This document shows, piece by piece, positions 33,640-45,234 of a stretch of 64,000 nucleotides of DNA. Position numbers and translations under genes: made by a program. Source of the DNA: Garcia nutans (lineage: Eukaryota; Streptophyta; Magnoliopsida; Malpighiales; Euphorbiaceae); the NCBI GenBank assembly GCA_947685225.1, contig CANTUV010000015.1:6510001-6574000 (forward strand), in the 5' to 3' direction. The notes beneath the pieces are model-generated. The model saw nothing but the letters and a program-made list of their open reading frames with translations. It ran no database searches and was not told the DNA's origin. How positions within the stretch are numbered: position 1 is the first letter of the stretch; each line of letters starts with the position of its first letter.

Positions 33640-34340
33640 TTTTTCGAAAAGCATATAGTAGTCTCTACGCAATGCATCCAGGAGTTACAAAAGTATCAAT
33701 ATCTAAAGAAGTTTTAATGGTAGCCTGGAATGAAGAGAGATATTGTTGATTTTATGACCAAATGTTTAATATGTCAACAAGCAAAAGCGAAATATCAAAT
33801 CCTATCGGGACAATTACAACTAATTCCCAGTCTGGTATGGAAGTGGGAACATATCACTATGGATTTCGTCATAGAAGTACCAATGACACGAGGCCGGCAG
33901 GACGTTGTTCGGATAATCGTTGACTGCCTAACTAAGTTAGCTCATTTTCTACTTTTACTAATGGATTATTCAATAGATAAATTGGTGGAAATGTACGCCA
34001 AGGAAATTGTACGATTACACAGGATTCCAACGTCTATCATTTTAGGCAGAGGTCCACAGTTCATCATGAATTTATGATAGAAGTCGCAAACAGCTTCTGA
34101 AACCCAAACAAATTATAGCACTGCCTTTCACCCGTAAACAGATGGACGATTTGAAAGAGTAATCCAAATTTTTGGGAGGACATATTAAGAGTATGTGTTA
34201 TAGAATTTAAGGGTGGCTGGAATAGGTATTTGAATTTAATTGAATATGCATATAACAATGACTATTAATTCAGCATACGGTAACGCCCTATAAAGAAGTA
34301 TACAAAAGAAAACATGGAACACCGATGTGGGTAGGTTAAT
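33640..34340 (+). pseudogene. D integrase remnant
   Basis: The HHCC finger end (KCLICQQAK) and core appear in a 115-codon open stretch (33730-34077) with TMDFV (first Asp). The second catalytic Asp is replaced: the motif reads LGRGPQF instead of SDRxPxF. Stops and frameshifts follow. A 17-bp inverted repeat (34262-34278 and 34341-34357) disrupts the region after the core. Confidence 0.85.
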
Positions 34341-34599
34341 GTATGCTGAATTAATAGTAACACCGATATAGGGTAACGCCCAGAGTGTTGGATGGAATTA
34401 AGTAGAGACAAGATAAAATCATATGCGGGTAGGTAGGAGCAAAAGCATATGCGGACTCGAAACGAAGGGACATAGAACTCTAAGTGGAAGACAAGGTTTT
34501 TCTTAAGACTTTCCTATGAAAGAAGGTATTAAGATTTAAGCAGAAAAGTAAGTTAAGCCTTAGGCTTATTGGACTATACGAGATCATCGAACGCATAGA

Positions 34600-34890
34600 T
34601 CAATAGCCTATCGGTTAACTCTATTACCAGAACTGAACAAAATACATAATGTTTTTCACGTTTCAATGATAAGGCAATATCGTTGAACTTCACACACGAT
34701 ATAAAGACACAAAACATCAGAGTCCAATCTGACCTAAATTATGAAGAAGAACCAATAGAAATTTTAGCATGAAAAGTCAAAGGATTAAGAAATAAGAGAT
34801 TTCCTCCAGTTAAAGTGCGGCGAAGGAACCATAGAATGGAAGAGATATTTTGGGAAAAAGAAGGAATAATGAGGATGGAAGCCTAAATTT
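34600..34890 (+). pseudogene. D integrase C-terminus and chromodomain remnant
   Basis: HNVFHVSM-type and EEEPIEILA, NHRMEEIFWEKE-like pieces correspond to the B1 chromodomain end, with several stops. Confidence 0.75.
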
Positions 34891-34925
34891 TACACCCGAT
34901 CGGCTTCGGGACGAAGCCTAAATTT

Positions 34926-34939
34926 TAGAGGGGAAGAAA
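34926..34939 (+). promoter_or_regulatory. Polypurine tract of D
   Basis: TAGAGGGGAAGAAA lies against the 3' LTR start and is intact. Confidence 0.88.
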
Positions 34940-37879
34940 TGTCACGACCCAATTTGTACATATGTACAATACATCCATGTACCGTACATTCGCGTACAGT
35001 AACAGGAGCCGTCCCGAGTAATCACCAAAGAACACGAAGTGAAAGGAAGCTCTATAGGACAAAAAGGACCTAACTGAAAAGATTGTAAAAGTTTTGGGGA
35101 GGTGACTGTAATTTCAAAAAGTTTTGGGGAGGTAACTATAATTTCCAAAAGTTGTACTGGAGGTTCTTAATAGTGCATATAATAGACTCCAGAAATGGAA
35201 AGTAGAAAAAAATTGGGTCGAAATGGAACACCACAGTTTTTCCCGAAAACGCATAGTTTGAGAGATACAGTGGATTCTTGACCAAGGGTATTTTTGTCAT
35301 TCTTGTGATAATAATGTATACACTGGAAAACAAGACACGTAAAGGTATCCGAAGTAAACGGAAGGACTCCACAGTGATCGATGTTGAAGAACGAACCTAA
35401 GTGGAGACCCGAATCACGTAAGGACCTAAAGGGAATTTTTACAAAAGTCAAGGGCATGAGCGTAATTTTTATAAATTAGTTCAAAATCAAGAATGAATGT
35501 CGGAAATGGAAACGAGAGGTTGAAAGGAGGAGAACGGTACATTTTACGCGTCGTAAAACCACCCGGGTACGAAGAAAAGGCAAAACCTTCCATTGAAGGG
35601 TATTTTGGTCTTTTCACTTCCACCCATTTTCTAGAAAAGGGACACATGGCATAGTAATTTTCTAGAAAAGGACACATGGAAAAATCTTGTTTAAAGACAC
35701 TTTTGGGTTGGATTAATCTTAACCCTCCATATGGCACCATCCTAGTTAAAGATACTTTTGTGGTGGTTACATCTTAACCCTCCAAAATGAAATTAATTAA
35801 ATAAATGGAAAATGGAAAAATATAAAAAGGGAGAGAAGGATGATTAAAGAACAAAGGACACATTTTTCTCTCCATTTTTGAGAGGTATGGCCGAAATTCT
35901 CTCCATCAAAAAAGGGAAGGAATTTTTCAAGTGTTCAAGTGGATTTTTGGAAGGAAAAGCTTAATTTTAAGGTAAGGATTCCAATTCTAGCTTTAGTTTA
36001 TTCATTTGATTGATAGTTTTCAAGTTATTAATGAAAGAAAAGTTATGAAAATTATAGGAAATCAAAGGGATAAAGAAGAATAAGGGAAGAAAGAATAGGA
36101 CAAGCAAGGAACAAAGCAAATAAACAAGGTTTGGTACTTAAATCATTGCCCTTTTCAATTAATTCACATATTTTGCATTTTGGGACTTTTGAAATGGTTT
36201 TGAAATAATGTTATTTTGTGTGGTAAATATGTGGGAAAGTGCTCTTGAACCATTTGTAATCAATTGATTGTGAAAAGAATGAAAACAAAACAAACTAGCT
36301 AAACTTTGCTCAATTATACATAAACTTTGATGAACTTTTAATCACTCCTTTGGTTTGATTTTTGGAAGAGGGACCCTTAGTCCTTCAATGGTATCACAAA
36401 AGGATTCTAAAAATCAATTTTGCAAGAAAAAAATGAATTTCCCTCAAGTTTGGAAAATTGGGCCGAATGGTCCCTTTTGGGCACCATTCTGCAGCTTTCA
36501 TTTTGGGCAGTCCATTGAAGGGGCAAACGAAAGAATTTTTCGACGAAATTTTACATGCATTTAGTTAACTTATGAAAGTGTTTTCCTGCAAAAATTCAGC
36601 CAAAAATAAGTTTGTTTACTTGGTCAAAACCGTTGCCAAAGTTGACTAATTTTCAGCAGTAAAAACAGATTTTACCATTTAGTTGTCGCGCGCTATTGCG
36701 TTGCCGATTTTACGCGCCGCGCTACTATTCCTTTGGTCATTTTTCTAAATGTGTTAAAACTTGAATATTATGATATGGATTGATGTTAAATCATATAAAA
36801 TGACATGAAGGAGAATTGGAAATGATCAGAAAGGCATCATGACAAGCTATTCCAACAATACATGCATTATGGACAAATCATGGCTTATTGAATATCATGA
36901 TCAAAGTAATTTAATAAATTATTTATGCTCTACTTGGTTATGACAGAACCCTTGAGATAAGGGTATGATGCATCATACTATTATTGCAGTACTGCTTATG
37001 ACATGATATGATATACCGGCTGAAGGCCGATGATTACAATGATATGATCAATGATGCAATGATAATGGCCATTGGCACATGTGCAAGAATTATGATGAAA
37101 GATAATGAAATATGATCATGACGAGATATGTTTATCATGACCCTTCCTTATCCGCTGACATTCTGTTAAACCAGTAGAGCAACCAAAATGATAAAAGCAA
37201 GAGAAATGATTTAAATTCAAATTATTCAGTCAAGCCTTTTTACCATCTGTGTTTTGTATTGATTCCTTTCAAGTATTTAAAGTATATAAATGTATGTTCA
37301 AATCATTCTTTCATTTTATTATTTTATTGCAATGATTTAAGTACCCACTAAGCAATTGCTTAGCGAGTTTAGTTTCCCTCTAAACTCGTAGGTTAAACGA
37401 GGAGACGAGATTGCAGCATGTCCTGCGCAGCTGGCCTTGACTACTACTTTGGGTAGGAGTTTGGATATGATTGATTGTAGTAATATGGCATGTACATAAG
37501 CTTGTATGATCTAGCAAATAAATGTATAATAATGAAAAGCTAGAACACGTACACTGCTAGTAATTTAATAAATCTTATTTGGGTTTAGCACTTATGTATG
37601 CAAGTATAGAAGTGTGAATTCTTCTTGCAGGATTGTAGTTGAGGTTATAAGGGTGGATTATTGGGAGTGTGCTTGAGTTGAATTGTGAAACAAAATATTT
37701 TTCAAAAATTAAAAAAATCAGTTTTGGCGACACTTGGGACCTCCATTTTTAGGGGAGGTTCTGGCAAGATTTTTTTAAAATCTGCACTTAAAACTGGCTA
37801 AGTAAAATGTTAAGACACAACCACCATGAAATAACAGTCCATCTTGGTCTATAAACGTAGGCTAAGATGGGGTGTTACA
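34940..37879 (+). repeat. 3' LTR of element D
   Basis: 2940 bp with about 15 substitutions and a 1-bp A-run deletion relative to the 5' LTR. It contains the TATA copy (35821) and hairpins (37348-37388). Confidence 0.95.
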
Positions 37880-37884
37880 TGAAA

Positions 37885-38905
37885 CGTGGAACACATCATG
37901 TATTTTACTTAATTTGGGTGGTAACGCCAATTGGTAAGCTACCGGACCTACCCGTTTGATGATCTCATATGGTCCGATGAATCTAGGGCTTAGCTTGCCT
38001 TTCTGTTTAAATCTTAACACCTTCTTCCAAGGAGAGACTTTGAGGAATACTCTGTCGCCGACCTCGAACTGTATGTCTTTCCTCTTTAAATCTGCGTATG
38101 ATTTTTGCCTGTCCGCTGCTACTTTTAATCGGTCTCGAATGATCTCTACCTTTTCCTCAGTTTCCTTAACTATGTCTGGCCCCAACATCTTTTCCTCGCT
38201 CAATTCCATCCAGCAAACTGGAGTTTTGCATTTTTGACCGTACAGTGCTTCGTAAGGAGCCATTTGTATGCTGGATTGATAGCTGTTGTTGTACGCGAAT
38301 TCCATTAAGCTCAGGTGTTTGTCCCAGCTGCCTTTAAATTCTAAAACGCACGCCCTCAGCATATCTTCCAAAACTTGAATCACTCTTTCCGACTGTCCAT
38401 CTGTCTGGGGATGGAATGCTGTACTGTGGTACATTCGAGTCCCAAGGGCTGTTTGGAATTTCTGCCAAAAAATTGACGTAAAGCATGGATCTCGATCTGA
38501 TATGATTGAAGTTGGAACTCCGTGGAGACGTACGATCTCTTTGATGTACAAGTCTGCCAATTTGTCTAGCGAGTAATCCACACGTACTGGTAAGAAATGA
38601 GCGGACTTAGTAAGCCGATCCACGATTACCCAGATCGCGTCATGTTTGTCCCTAGTCATAGGCAATCCTGTGACAAAATCCATAGTAATACGGTCCCATT
38701 TCCAGGTTGGAATCGTAATAGGTTGTAGTAGTCCAGAGGGTAGTTGATGTTCTGCTTCCACTTGCTGACAGGTTAGACACTTTGTCACGTGATCCACAAT
38801 GTCTCTTTTCATTCCTGGCCACCAGTAATACTCCTTCAAGTCCCGATACATTTTTGTTGCTCCCGGATGCATTGTATAAGGACTGTTATGAGCTTCTTGC
38901 AAAAT
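37885..38905 (-). pseudogene. B1 integrase
   Basis: Open for about 340 codons up to the D insertion. The zinc finger (HPGATKMYRDL to CLTCQQ), catalytic motifs TMDFV, SDRDPCF and TDGQSERV, and the C-terminal GPYEIIKRVG and HDVFHV are all present. It is separated from RNase H by an in-frame TAG at 38906-38908. On its own this segment looks catalytically complete, but it lacks a start of its own. Confidence 0.9.
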
Positions 38906-39454
38906 CTATTTCTTCAGTTCCTCGGACTTAGGTACCACCATTCTCTTCTTGTAGTATAGGATACCATCTGGACGAATTTGATAATCTCCTAATGAATTCT
39001 CCTGCGCCTGTTGACTCCACTTCTTCACTTGTTCATCTACCTTCTGAGCCTCACGTATTTGTTGATGTAAGGTAGGTCGCACGTGCATTTTTGCAAAGAT
39101 AGCTTCATCCTCTGTGGGCTTTAATTCTACCCTCATAGCACGTAGCGCTTGCATCGACTTCCTACTAAGTGCATCTGCTACGACATTCGCTTTGCCCGGG
39201 TGATAGTTAATCGTATAGTCGTAGTTGGCTAACAATTGCATCCATTTTTGTTGTTGCAGGTTTAAATCTTTCTGCGTGGGTAGGTACTTCAGGCTTTGAT
39301 GATCCGTATAAATGCAACACTTTTCCCCGTATAAGTAGTGCCTCCACGTCTTGAAAGCCAAAACAATCGCTGCTAGTTCTAAGTCATGCGTGGGATAATT
39401 CTTTTCGTGTGGCTTGAGCTGTCGAGAGACATACGCAATGACTTTGCCCTCCTA
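38906..39454 (-). pseudogene. B1 RNase H and connection
   Basis: Contains [23 protein letters not shown] and [11 protein letters not shown]. Its frame equals that of integrase and RT. It is bounded by in-frame TAG codons at 38906-38908 and 39452-39454. Confidence 0.88.
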
Positions 39455-40372
39455 CATCAATACACAACCTAACCCGATGTGGGATGCATCGCTAAAAATC
39501 ACAAAATCTTTTCTTGATTCGGGTTGTGTAAGAATGGGTGCTTCGGTAAGTTTTTGCTTCAGCCTTTCAAAACTCCGTTGGCAAGCGTCGGTCCCCTGGA
39601 ATTTGATATTCTTCTGAAGTAGCTTGGTCATAGGTGCGGCGATCATGGAAAATCCTTTGACGAATCTCCGATAATATCCTGCTAACCCCAAGAAACTACG
39701 GACTTCCGTTGCCGTCTTAGGTGGCTTCCATTCCAACACTGCTTCTATTTTCTTGGGATCAACCCTTATTCCTTCTGCCGATACAATATGTCCCAAGAAG
39801 GCTACTTCTTCCAACCAAAATTCGCATTTGCTGAATTTAGTGTATAACTGCTTCTCTCGCAGGGTTTGCAAAACGATCCTAAGGTGGCGATCATGGTCCT
39901 CTCGATTCTTTGAATACACCAATATGTCGTCAATGAATACAACCACGAACTAATCCAAGTACGGGTGGAAGATTCTGTTCATTAGATCCATAAATACTGT
40001 AGGTGCGTTCGTTAATCCAAAAGGCATAACGATGAATTCATAACGTCCATAGCGAGTTCTGAATGCGGTTTTTGGTATGTCTTCATCTTTGATCCCCAAT
40101 TGATGATAACCCGATCGTAGATTGATTTTTGAAAAGACTCCAGCACCTTTGAGTTGATCAAACAAATCATCTATGCGAGGTAGCGGATACTTGTTCTTGA
40201 TGGTCAGCTTATTGAGTTGACGGTAATCCACACACAACCATAGGGATCCGTCTTTCTTTTTCACGAACAATACTGGCGCTCCCCATGGTGACACGCTTGG
40301 TCTAATGAACCCCTTGTTTAAAAGTTCCTGTAGCTGTACCTTTAGTTCTTTTAGCTCCGCTGGCGCCATTCA
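39455..40372 (-). pseudogene. B1 reverse transcriptase
   Basis: Motifs [27 protein letters not shown] and catalytic FIDDILVYS are followed by [11 protein letters not shown] and the RNase H start [10 protein letters not shown]. An in-frame TAG splits it at 39950-39952, immediately before the catalytic block. Another stop, TGA 40370-40372, precedes MAPAELKEL. Confidence 0.92.
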
Positions 40373-41079
40373 ATAAGGTGTGATGGATACTAGTGCAGCT
40401 CCCGGGTACACGTCTATGGTGAATTCCACCTCTCGTTTAGGTGGTAATCCGGATAAATCGTCAGGAAATATGTCGGGAAAATCGCAAATAGTAGGTATAT
40501 CTTATAGCTTCGGTGCCTCTTCTTTCGCTTCTAATGCGTATAACAGGTATGCCTCACAGCCTTTTTGCACTAACCTCTTAGCCGTCATAGCGGAAATAAT
40601 GTTAGTTAGGTAGTCCTTCCTCTTTCCCACTAAGGTCACCTTGTCGCCGTCTGACATATGTAAAGTAACTCTCTTCCGTTTACAGCCAACCAGTGCATTG
40701 TGTTTGGCTACCAATCCATCCCAAGAATAGCGTCGAATTCTTGAAATGGTAGTTCAAATAAGTCTCCCCAAAAGATACGTCCGTGTATCTCCACGAGGCA
40801 ATCTTTCACTACCTTCCTCGTAATCACCTCACTCCCTAATGCGCTAGTAACTAATATTCCCTCTTCCTCTAGTTCTACCTTTAGGTTCCCAAGTTTTTAA
40901 TTTTTCATGCATATATATGAGTGTGAAGAACCCGGATCTATTAAAACGTAAAGCGAAACTCCAAACATAGACAACTGACCTGCAATCACGTCTTGTGCTT
41001 CTTCATCTTCTCGCCTCCTCATGGCATACATTCTAGCAGGAGCCCTCGCTTCTGGTCGATTCACCGTATCAGACTGCAC
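40373..41079 (-). pseudogene. B1 protease region
   Basis: The active-site motif is LIDPGSSHSYI near 40910-40945, then a TAA (40897-40899) and a frame change; ILGMDWL-like sequence follows in the RT frame. A further TAA lies at 40502-40504 before the RT. This is the only clear frameshift in the B1 pol. Confidence 0.85.
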
Positions 41080-42277
41080 ACGTGATAGATTTCAGCTCCT
41101 ACCTCTGCCTCGGCCTCGCCCTGCTGCCGCTTGCGATCCCTCAGTCTCCCTAGGTAGATTCTGCATTCACTGGGGACACTCTCGCATAAGGTGATCTAAA
41201 GATCCACATGTGTAGCATGCAAATGTTCGACCCCAACATTCTCCCATGTGGCGGCGTCCGCATTGATCACAGCGTGGATTAGTATTTTCGCCTTCATTAC
41301 CTCTCGGACCAATAGAAAAGTTACCTCCGCTTCGGCTGAATCCTCTTCCTTGCCCTCTTCCAGATCGTCCGGTACTAGCGACTGAGGTAGCTTGACTTGG
41401 GCCACCGCGAATCGATCCCTGACTGTAACCCCGGTGTTGACCGCCTCCCATGGAACTACTGCCTCGGAATCGCTTCCTTGATGATTGGTAGTTTCCCGAA
41501 TAGTTTTGGGTACCTCTCTTCTGTTTCATCTTCTGTCTTCTATTTTGCTCATCAGACTGACATTGTTCTACTTCCAGAGCCCTAGTGACTAACTCGGAAA
41601 ATTCCTTGATATTAGCAGCAATTAGCTGCATCCTAATCTCATTATTCAAACCATCCTGGAATTGCTTACACCTATCATGTTCGTCTTCAATTGTCTTCTT
41701 GGCATACCTACTCAGCCTGGTAAATTCCCTCTTTAAGTGTAGAAACTCCTTTTTCCTGGCATCTAGGTATGCCTCCGATATAAACTTCCTCTTGAACTCA
41801 TTCACAAAGAAATCCCATGTCCTTTGTTCCGGTGGAACTCGTTGGTGAACTGTGTCCCACCATATATATGCTTCTTCCACTAATAAGTAAGTAGCACATA
41901 CCACTCGCTCTTTCGGCATACACTGTAATTGCTCTAAGGTTCGTACCGTTCCTTCCAGCCAATACTCGGCTGTAGAAGAATCATCGTCCCTTCGGGCCCT
42001 AAACTCCTTCGCCCCATACTTTCTTATCTTTTTTATAGGGGGTTTCCTTTTTACTCCTACAGCAGGTACTGGTATGGGTGCTGGCACTGGTGGTGGTACT
42101 GGGGCAGCACCGGCTATCTGCCGTAATACGGCAACCATTTGTTGCAATATTTCATTGGGGATAGGAGCATCAGCTGGTGGTTGCTCCGATGCAGGTATCT
42201 CTGATACATGCGTGTCTATAGTTTGGGGCCTGAGACTTAACCTCCTCCTCTATATCACGCTGCGCTATTCGCGACAT
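41080..42277 (-). pseudogene. B1 gag
   Basis: The natural ATG is at 42277-42275 (MSRIAQRD). A 2-bp loss near 42220 relative to B2 shifts the frame, so the long readable part starts further in (42147, MQQMVAVL). The gag domain IRKYGAKEFRARR, linker rich in Gly/Arg/Ser, and a CYTCGSLDHLMREC knuckle are present. There is a TGA at 41167-41169 just after the knuckle. A 13-residue region present in B2 is missing after DARKKEFLHLK. Confidence 0.9.
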
Positions 42278-42584
42278 CTACAGAACAGAGCAAAACGTAT
42301 ACAATCCCATCATCAGTAATGACCCAGACCAACAACATTATATTACCCTAGGTGGCATGTATATAAAGATAAAAACTCTTCAATAACACATATACAACAC
42401 AACTTTTATTTATTTCCAAGCAAAAGTTTTTACATTACTAGGAAGCCCTTATGTACATTCCAAAATTTAGGACTCCTTACTACTATATCATCATGTCATA
42501 CTACCATACAATATTTACACGATACCCCGATGTCACATATGTACATAATCAAAAGAACCTCTAAACAGCAACACATCTCGATGC
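42278..42584 (-). other. B1 spacer between ORF1 and gag
   Basis: About 300 nt, nearly identical to 14295-14600 in B2. No gene. Confidence 0.8.
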
Positions 42585-42965
42585 TCAGTGAGTAGGTGAG
42601 GTGGCACTGTCAGACAAATACTCTTCTATCTCAGGATCAAAATCTGGGTCATGCGATGCTTCACCAGGTAAGTGCTGGCCTAGCTCCTGGACCCTCTCCT
42701 GCAAAGCACGAATCTCTCTATGTGCTACCCCGAGGCTCCTACAAGCACTATCAAACTCCACTCTCTGACTAAGCCTGTCCTCCTTTAACATCTGCACGTC
42801 TCTCATCAAGGAGGTAATCATCTCATGTTTTACTCTCAGGTCTTCATGATCTTGTATACTTGGATCTACTAGAATTTCTATGGTTTCATCTTGCTCCTGT
42901 ACTATCTGCTTTAGCCTCTCTACTTCCATCCTCAGCTCCCTCATTTCATCGTTTCGATCACCCAT
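42585..42965 (-). CDS. Small coiled-coil ORF1 between PBS and gag in element B
   Basis: 126 codons from ATG (42965-42963) to TGA (42585-42587), undamaged although the gag-pol beside it is broken. It begins MGDRNDEMRELRMEVERLK, with leucines and hydrophobics at heptad spacing over about residues 5-35, and a second such stretch (HREIRALQERVQELGQ) around 80-100. The C-terminus is acidic (DPDFDPEIEEYLSD). No cysteine/histidine knuckle or transmembrane segment is seen. I do not recognise the family. It lies 144 nt downstream of the primer-binding site, where gag usually begins, and its end is preserved in B2 (14601-14650). Possible roles, a gag accessory or RNA-binding oligomer, are inference. Confidence 0.65.
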   Translation of the reverse strand: MGDRNDEMRELRMEVERLKQIVQEQDETIEILVDPSIQDHEDLRVKHEMITSLMRDVQMLKEDRLSQRVEFDSACRSLGVAHREIRALQERVQELGQHLPGEASHDPDFDPEIEEYLSDSATSPTH

Positions 42966-43108
42966 AATTACTCCTGTTATAATTAGAGTAACATAACTAA
43001 CAATACTACACACATGTATAGTTACGTAATTAGCACCCCTAACCTAACCCTATGTGTCATACATTTAAGGTTTAGTTCAACTAACTACCCAGAACCAGCT
43101 AAACCTTT

Positions 43109-43120
43109 GCTCTAATACCA
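43109..43120 (-). promoter_or_regulatory. Mutated primer-binding site of B1
   Basis: Minus strand TGGTATTAGAGC, one C-to-T difference from the standard site in A, A', D and copia. It lies 5 nt inside the LTR. Confidence 0.9.
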
Positions 43121-43599
43121 AAAATTATAACACCCCTTCCCATCCTACATGTGTAAGTAGAGTAGAGGCGCCACACTATCCTAATGTTGCTACCAATTTT
43201 ACTTAGTCAAATTTTAGTTCCGATTTTATAGAAATTTTGCCAGAGGTTCGCCTAGAAATTTGGGTCCCAAGTGTCGACAAAACTGGTTTTTCTGATTTTT
43301 GAAAACATTTTTACACAAACCATTGTGAATACAATCAGTTTCAATATACTCCCAATGAATCCACCTTATACCCTCAACTACAAACCTGCAAGAAGAGTTC
43401 ACACTTCTAATACAAAATAAAGTAGAGATTTATTATTATTACATACTACTAACGTACAGTATAACATAGTAATTCTCAAACTTATATATACATATACATG
43501 CCACAACTAGCTAACTCATAATGGAAACTAGGAGATCTACCCTGAGCTGCTGTGGGTCTGGTCGTCTCTTTCCAAAAGTTTCCTACTGCTCCGAACCTA

Positions 43600-43640
43600 C
43601 GAGTCAAGGAAAACTTAACTCGCTGAGCAATGTCGCTCAG
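43600..43640 (-). promoter_or_regulatory. Two adjacent hairpins in B LTR
   Basis: Element sense: CTGAGC/GCTCAG (43623-43640), then CGAGTTAAG/CTTGACTCG (43600-43622, 9-bp stem with one G-T pair). They keep the order and spacing of A and D with different stem bases. Confidence 0.75.
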
Positions 43641-43871
43641 TGGGTACTTTACCAATAGGAATAAAAGTAAAACATGATAGCATTTGAAATAAAACGAAAT
43701 AAGTAAATCAAAAATCAACCAACATTAAACCAATGGAAGTTATTGGACATTCAGTATAAATATGCTTTCCACATATGTAAACACCATAATCCAAACTCAT
43801 TTTGCAATACGTAGTTTAAATAATAATAACTGTACTTTGGCTCTACTGGAATATAGGGAACCATAGCGATA

Positions 43872-44002
43872 AGGCAGTAGCCCTCACCACTGTAACATAG
43901 GTGGCCCTCACCACCGATATCAAATCACAGGAATGACCCTCACCATCCTGGTTATAACCAATGGCCCTCGCCATTGGCCCCCAATGGCCCTCACCATTGA
44001 GT
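43872..44002. repeat. Short direct repeats (CCCTCACCA words) in B LTR
   Basis: About seven copies of GGCCCTCACCA-like words, several joined to CATTGG/CCAATGG inverted words. They occupy the LTR position where A has its foldback duplication. Confidence 0.75.
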
Positions 44003-45224
44003 TTGGATCATAACAATTCAATCACAATATCAAGCAGTACTGCATAAGTTAGTATAGTGCACCATACCCTTATCTACCACTCCCAACTACCCAGTAAAGC
44101 ATAAAGGTTAAAACGATTCAATTTATGTCTCAAACTTCATTTTAGAATGACTCGAGAAATTATTTTAATTTCCGTTGCACTTTGCCATTTACGCCGCGCA
44201 CCACATTTTTTAGTCAAACCATTACCCTTTTTCACATATTTAACATCGAAAATAAACATATCAAACATTTCAAAGCATTTCTCAAAAGAACACAAATTGA
44301 CCAAATGAATAGTATCGCGGCACGTAAAATCGGCAGCGCAAAATGGCATGACCAAATGAATAGTAAAATCTGGGTTTTTGTCAAAATTTCAGTCCATTTC
44401 AGTCATGCATTTGACCAAGTAAATGATCTTATTTTTGGCTGAAATTTTACAGAAAACTTATCTCATATATTGACTAATTACACGTAAAATTTCGTTGAAA
44501 AATTCATTCATTTGCTACCTCAAACAATTGCCACAAAAATAGTCCAGAAGCTGTCACTTTGGGACCATTTCGGCCCAAACATATGAAATACATGGAATAG
44601 TTTATTTTTCTTTTTCAAATCAATATGAAGTCTTCTTTAATGATAAAGTGAAGATTCAAACACTTCCCTTTGACAACTTTTGCATGTTTAACTTAAATCA
44701 ACTAATTAAAGTTCATCAACATCAAAAATTCCATAAACCAAAATTTGTAAGAAAAATAAAATTTCTTTTATGGTAAAGTACCAAACCTTGTTCTTTTAAA
44801 TCCCCTTGGCTTTTCCTTCTTCTCCTTCCTTAATCTTTGTTTCCCCTTCAAGAAATTCAAGAACACAACCTTAAACATAACCCTTAGCAATTTAGAACAA
44901 TAAGCTATCCTCCATTTCTTTTCAAACTAAACCCTAATCTAGCCTTATTAAACCTTAGAAACCTTGATTCTTCCATTTAATTTATCAATATCATCACTAC
45001 TTAAAATTTTCCCCAAATCCACCATAAGAACCCTAATTTCCAATCTTCCAATAGATATATAAATACTTAAAATTGATACTAGAATTGAAATCTACATATT
45101 TGAAAACCTTAAAACTTACCTTGAAAATCAAACTTGACAAAAATTGGAACTCTTTGGTGTTCTTCCTATGGTGGCCGAAATTTTGAAGTGGGAGAGAGAA
45201 GTTTTGTTCTTCTTGCTATGATGA

Positions 45225-45234
45225 TATATATATA
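45225..45234 (-). promoter_or_regulatory. TATA-like block of B LTR
   Basis: TATATATATA, also at 14896-14905 in the truncated copy. It is a plausible core promoter, not proven. Confidence 0.45.

Larger units (their letters stand above)
26574..37879 (+). mobile_element. Element D: chromovirus with dead polyprotein but near-identical LTRs
   Basis: 11,306 bp inserted in the B1 integrase/chromodomain region. LTRs are 26574-29514 and 34940-37879 (2941 and 2940 bp, TGTCACGACC...GTTACA). The target duplication TGAAA is at 26569-26573 and 37880-37884. About 15 substitutions and one 1-bp indel separate the LTRs. The internal part is recognisable gag-pol of the B type but full of stops, frameshifts and deletions, so D must have moved with proteins supplied by another element. 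Confidence 0.95.
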
